From Lingula anatina (lineage: Eukaryota > Brachiopoda > Lingulata > Lingulida > Lingulidae), in contig NW_019775530.1 of the NCBI RefSeq assembly GCF_001039355.2, forward strand, positions 110,121 to 157,120: 47,000 nucleotides of DNA, in the 5' to 3' direction. Below are positions 42,701 to 47,000 of the stretch, piece after piece. Position 1 is the stretch's first letter, and every line of letters begins with the position of its first letter. Position numbers and translations under genes: made by a program. The notes under the pieces are model-generated. The model was not told where the DNA came from. It was given only the letters and a program-made list of their open reading frames with translations, and did not search any database.

Positions 42701-43677
42701 ACCTACTGTTATATGACAATATGAAACCAAAAACTCATTAAACTGAACTAGTTTAAGCTTCTGCTACATAATCATGAAATGCAATTCCGTTTTCACTTTC
42801 GAACAGAATCAATGCTTCAACCTCAACAGCAATCTAAAAGAATAAATTGTTCTGTCACAATCAAACTAGTTAGTAACATAAAAACAACATGATTTTGCTT
42901 TGTTTACACTTATACAAGCCATATTACCCTCTTCCTCCTTCCAGATTCCTGTTACATTTCTTTTTATCCAGCAAAACCCCAGGCACAATCCATTCTCAAC
43001 CTGTCACACCTAACACATTCAACAAAGCCAGGCATTCTCACTAACCCATCCCCCTCCCTGATTACACCTAAACATGCAATGTAACCATTCAGCACATATC
43101 AAAGTACACTAGAGGCTGCTAACTGTCTGAAAATAACATACATCAACTGTCTTTGCATGTACTTAGAGATGGAAGCTATAGATCATTTTGCACTTTAAAA
43201 AGAACCCTGTCAATGACTGTCTGCACAGACTGCTGCTTCTGTCACACCTGGGGCCAACTACGGAGAAAAATTGCTTATAAAATTTTATACATCTCACTTA
43301 CTTCAGTTTATCATTTTCTCTTCCAAAGATTTATCAATTTTTGTTAATCACTCAACAAACTTTGTCAGATGAACCAAAATCGTCCCCAGTGGATGCCTAT
43401 CAAGACACCTTTGGGAAATACACTAGATCAATTTCATGGGAAAACTAACCTTGGGTTCGTTTTCAAAATAGATAAAGCCATATGGTTTTGTACAGTTTTT
43501 CATAAGCACATATGTGGCTTGCTATTTAAATGATTGTGCAAAGCATATTTATATCCGTTGCCTGTAATATTTAGACAGGGTGGTACATACATATAACATA
43601 GCAGTTTGGAGAGAAAATCAAAAGTACTAATCTTCTTAAATGGCACTTATACATTTACCATACAGAGGTTAACAAAT

Positions 43678-43753
<76 letters not shown>

Positions 43754-44334
43754 TTTTTATTTTTTTTTTTAATTACACCAGTATTGGCCCGAACTACCCT
43801 CTTTTTCAACACGTCTGAATGGCTCTTATGATACTCACCAACCTAAGAGTGTTATCTTGGCAATGGTCAGAGGCAACTCACAGGAAACAAATCCATACAA
43901 AGCAGTACATGGATTTTATAAGATCTATTTTAGAATGTTGGAAGCAGTTTCTACACAGACATAAATATTGCAATGGAAAGAACATGCTTTTTATTGTACA
44001 AGAGGTGTTAAGCTTTCATTCTTGCTAGCAAAGGTAGCATACAATTCATCACATTAGAATAATGCAAGGGAGCATTCATTTTTCCTTAATTTCTCTTTAG
44101 TAGGGAGCATACCTTTATTATCTTTAGGACAGCACACGAACTCCACTCCAGTAAACACATCGATGCCACACGGCAACAACATGGCGGAACTCTGGCGCTG
44201 CATGCCCTTCTCCTCGCACCAGCTGTTGGCCTCATAGGTCCAGTCGTTGAAGGTCAGACACTTTTCCTTCACGCGAATGTGCTGAAACACGCAGTGCTCG
44301 GGAACAAGCAGGGCGTCGCTCACGAACTTGCCGA
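39745..44334 (-). CDS. APP: Amyloid precursor protein homologue, 3' part (partial)
   Basis: Exons in transcript order are 44334-44113, 42554-42232, 41935-41777, 41559-41452, 41002-40889, 40540-40323 and 40002-39745. The first gives the E1 copper-binding domain (GKFVSDALLVPEHCVFQHIR to GVEFVCCPKD). The next ones give a short Lys/Pro linker and E2 (DDYLAKYLHQGRLGEYFDEH, then HFKLAQKKM, then the INQSIAMLDRVPAL helix). The last two give the juxtamembrane segment (EHVVKFDDEVMENEHAYG), one transmembrane helix (SVGIAMGCIAVLVIILVAIA) and a tail with TPEERHVAAMQMNGYENPTY. NPTY is the conserved PTB-binding and sorting motif. The growth-factor-like domain and signal peptide lie right of 47000. No Kunitz domain is seen. 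An E2 exon is missing between 41559 and 41777. Confidence 0.93.
41544..41544. other. Ambiguous base N, probable assembly junction
   Basis: The only N in the window. It lies five codons into the proposed E2 exon at 41559-41452, next to the place where an E2 exon expected from the family cannot be found. It may be a consensus ambiguity or a collapsed gap. Confidence 0.7.
42600..44050. other. Large APP intron
   Basis: Sequence between the copper-binding exon and the linker/E2 exon. It contains the GT/AT compound microsatellite. I see no exon for an acidic region or a Kunitz domain. The phase-1 ends of the flanking exons join directly. Confidence 0.6.
43680..43770. repeat. Compound GT/AT/T microsatellite
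   Basis: About 16 TG units, then about 16 TA units (to 43745), then T-rich sequence. It lies in the APP intron. Confidence 0.9.
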
Positions 44335-46825
44335 CTACAAGGAAATGATATGAACATGCTGGTTTATATGAAGGTGGCAGGCAGTTCAGTGGCATTTCCA
44401 GTCAAGATGCGACAGCTCAACTTAGTCCATGCTATCAGAACAGACAGTGGGATTGAGGTTACTAACCATCTTCTTTACCACAACAGGGGCTTCTTATGGT
44501 TAGAAATCCTAATCGCACTACCTGCCTCAACAGCACAGACTGAAGGTGGTGGTCACAGCTCGAATGGGAATGCGACCTTTATGTGTATAGGTAAATACTG
44601 TGGTATAATTAGGGCAAAACTTACAAGCAAATTTATTGCCAATTCAGAATTCACAAATACTAATTTCGTCGATTAAATGATGAATCCAGTCAGGTTTCTT
44701 TCCTCCTTTTTAACAAAAAGAATTCTGATGTCAGCAAATGTGCTTTTGTAAGTTGGTTTTATCCCTAATTATGACAGGCTGAAGTCAGGAAAGCTTGAAC
44801 AATTGGAGGGGGAGAGGGGAGGGGGGTAATGTACTATTAGCAATATATGTATTACTTATGTATTCATGCTTTGGAAACAACATAAAATATGCATCGAGTT
44901 TCTGCCAATATGCAATACATATTTATGACTACATATCATATTTAAGGATTAAATATTGACAAGATGCATAAAGCAAAATGTTCTAAACGTGTCATAAATC
45001 ATTATATATTAGTATTTTTAAGATATCAATTACACATTCTATTTGATAAAAATGTAATGTAATATTATTTCCTATGCAGAATGTGGAACACTCTTTCATC
45101 AATTTTCCAAATTGGACACGGGAAACTTTCATACATCAGAAACGCTGGCAAATAAGCAGACAATAAGACTCAAAAGTGCAGTTTGTTAATCATTGTTAAA
45201 ACCAGTAACTATCAATTGATGGACTGCCACAGGAAAAAAAAAGACATATCCCTGTCACAGAAACAATTTCATCATCATAAAACACAGACTGATATTATAC
45301 AGAAGACTTATGTAGCACCCATCAACAGCCAATATTGTTGCAGAACAGAGAACCCTGGAGACGCATTTAGACAAGGCTTTTTAGAGATCGAAAACGGATC
45401 CAAGTCCCATTAATGCAAGATCGATTAACAAGAGACAAAGGGCAGACTTGTACCTGCATCCTGGTCGAGACCATTCTAAACAGATCCAAATATTGAGTCT
45501 GAATGACCAATCAACAACAACATCACAAAAGAGCTCATCCTATTAAGAGTCACGACCTGTTTTACAAAGCCATGTTTACGAAATGGCTTCATTTTATGGA
45601 ATTAAATTTTTTTTTAGGTCTTTGTTCCCAATGTACTACACCATCTAAGGGGGCCTATTGCTTAAAACAGCTTAGTGTGACAAACTCCTTACTTTCCAAT
45701 ACAACGAGAGAGATGCATTTCTGATCTATTTTACACCAAAGTAGTGTGGTTGGAACGCAAACCATCAGAACTTAACAGGACAAAAAAAAAAGCTTTTATA
45801 TTATTAGTCTGCTCTGTAAATTATTCATTGTACTAGTCTGGGAGTGATTCATACAGTATTGTATTCCATTATATCTTGATCTGTCTCTATTTTATATGGT
45901 GAGGGTTAATACAAAGTAGGCTTCCTACTGAAACCATGGTCTATTAACCGCATCAAGTTCTGACATTTTAATGTGCAATTCTCTGCTTTTTATCGATTTA
46001 GCTAGAGTCTTAGTAAGCCGAGTATGTCATCCCCACACGGCAATACAGGATGTGTGAATTACTTTGATCTAAGCCGATTCAGCCAATTTGAAAATTCTAT
46101 TTACTTTTTCTCCTTATTTTCAGCAAAATCATAGAGAAATGGTCAAAATCACAATGCAGGCTTCTTGATCTCATTTTCTTAGACTCATTTCATTTCTTAT
46201 ATGTAGCATTTGGCAACCACCTGATATTTTAACGGTGGGAGGAATGGGAACAGGAGGGGCAGCTGGGGGGGGGGGGGGGGGGGGAGGGGAGGGGAGGGCC
46301 CCATCTGTGTATAACTAATCCCCAGTACTCAGCTGCAGGCTATCACACAAAAGACCCTATAATATGTCCATAGAGGCAACTTAGTCATCCAACTAAAGGC
46401 TTGTCATTAGACAGCTCCCCCTTCTGGATCCCAGACTGACTGATTATATAGTGTACAGTGAACAGTCTGCTAAGAACTGCCCGTTATAACAACATTTTTT
46501 TTCATTTTTTCCAAGCGGAACATGACACCCTGGTACTCATAACTGGTACACAGAGTGGCACAAGATCACGGTTGTGATTTTTTTCCCTTTACCAAATGGG
46601 CATCACCACCGAGTCATGACCGTTTCAGAGCAGCACAAGATCATTGTCATGCAAACGGCTCCCCTCTGCCTCATCAACCCATCCATCTACCATTACCATT
46701 ACAATACCAGACCAGTTACACTGTCATCATGTTACAGCTTAACTACCAGGCTGATGGTTCTGCTGAATGTATAATGAATAGACAATGTATGCCAGTGGGC
46801 GGGTGACAGGGTTGGGATAATTAAG
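44335..46825. other. APP upstream intron, no exon seen
   Basis: About 2.5 kb upstream (in transcript sense) of the copper-binding exon. It has a G-rich stretch near 44810-44826 and G20 at 46265-46284. No sequence like the APP growth-factor-like domain (Cys-rich, heparin-binding) was found, so that exon is expected further right. Confidence 0.55.
46265..46284. repeat. G20 homopolymer followed by GGGGA repeats
   Basis: Twenty G in a row, then AGGGGAGGGGAGGG. It is a strong candidate for G-quadruplex formation on the plus strand (the strand not used as APP sense). Confidence 0.85.
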
Positions 46826-47000
46826 GTACATTCACAATGAAATTATCATACTAGATAGATCGATCCAACTCTGCTCGGACTCATGCTGAATGCAATCCGA
46901 TTAATGGAATGATGTCTCCTCAAGCAGCTAGGCAGTGATCAACTTTGGTGTGTTCAGACGCACTCAAAAGGAAGTAAAAGAGCTTCCAGCAGCTGAGCAC
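46826..47000. repeat. Dispersed non-coding repeat, copy 3, cut by the window edge
   Basis: Contains GGTACATTCACAATGAAATT, TCATACTAGAT, CATGCTGAATGCAATCCGAT and CAAGCAGCTAGGCAG, in the order seen at 4670-4880 and around the nested MITE at 31708-32065. Confidence 0.55.

Noticed and set aside
42930-42960. Possible 21-nt acidic microexon (minus strand) in the large APP intron, which would be phase compatible
   Set aside because: No polypyrimidine tract before the AG, and only three Glu codons. The support is too weak.

Overview
The window is from an animal genome. All the genes are split by short GT-AG introns, and microsatellites, MITE-like inverted-repeat elements and a minisatellite lie between and inside them. 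A complete hemerythrin gene, with all seven iron ligands, points to a brachiopod, sipunculan, annelid or priapulid. With the amyloid-precursor homologue beside it, a lophotrochozoan such as the brachiopod Lingula is my best guess; this is inference and no database was searched.

Layout from left to right. (1) 425-3277, + strand: a four-exon gene for a probable secreted protein I do not recognise. (2) 3997-5659, - strand: a four-exon hemerythrin gene with a TATA box. (3) 5.7-9.1 kb: intergenic DNA with a long TA microsatellite and a MITE. (4) 9177-12054, - strand: a four-exon type II membrane sulfotransferase of WSCD type without WSC domains, also with a TATA box. (5) 12.1-14.5 kb: copies of a dispersed repeat and the probable 5' end of the next gene. 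(6) 14529-35005, + strand: a gene with at least 58 coding exons. It encodes a proline-rich N-terminus, an unrecognised domain, a CEP164-type WW module, and a long tail built from three separate arrays of tandemly duplicated, mostly 24-105 nt, phase-0 exons. (7) 35.0-36.7 kb: its probable 3' UTR, with seven perfect let-7 8-mer seed matches spaced exactly 16 nt apart, followed by about 27 copies of a 34-bp minisatellite. (8) 39745-44334, - strand: the 3' part of an APP-family gene (copper-binding domain, E2, transmembrane segment, YENPTY tail). Its 5' end lies beyond the right edge, and one E2 exon appears to be missing beside the single N at 41544.

The most unusual object is gene 6. Fifty consecutive internal exons all start and end in phase 0, so in principle any of them can be skipped or duplicated without breaking the frame. 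The coiled-coil part is an alternation of two exon types, each about 25 codons. With the let-7-site array in its probable 3' UTR, it looks like a modular, possibly developmentally timed, ciliary or centriolar coiled-coil gene. The exon structure is seen in the sequence; the function is inferred.
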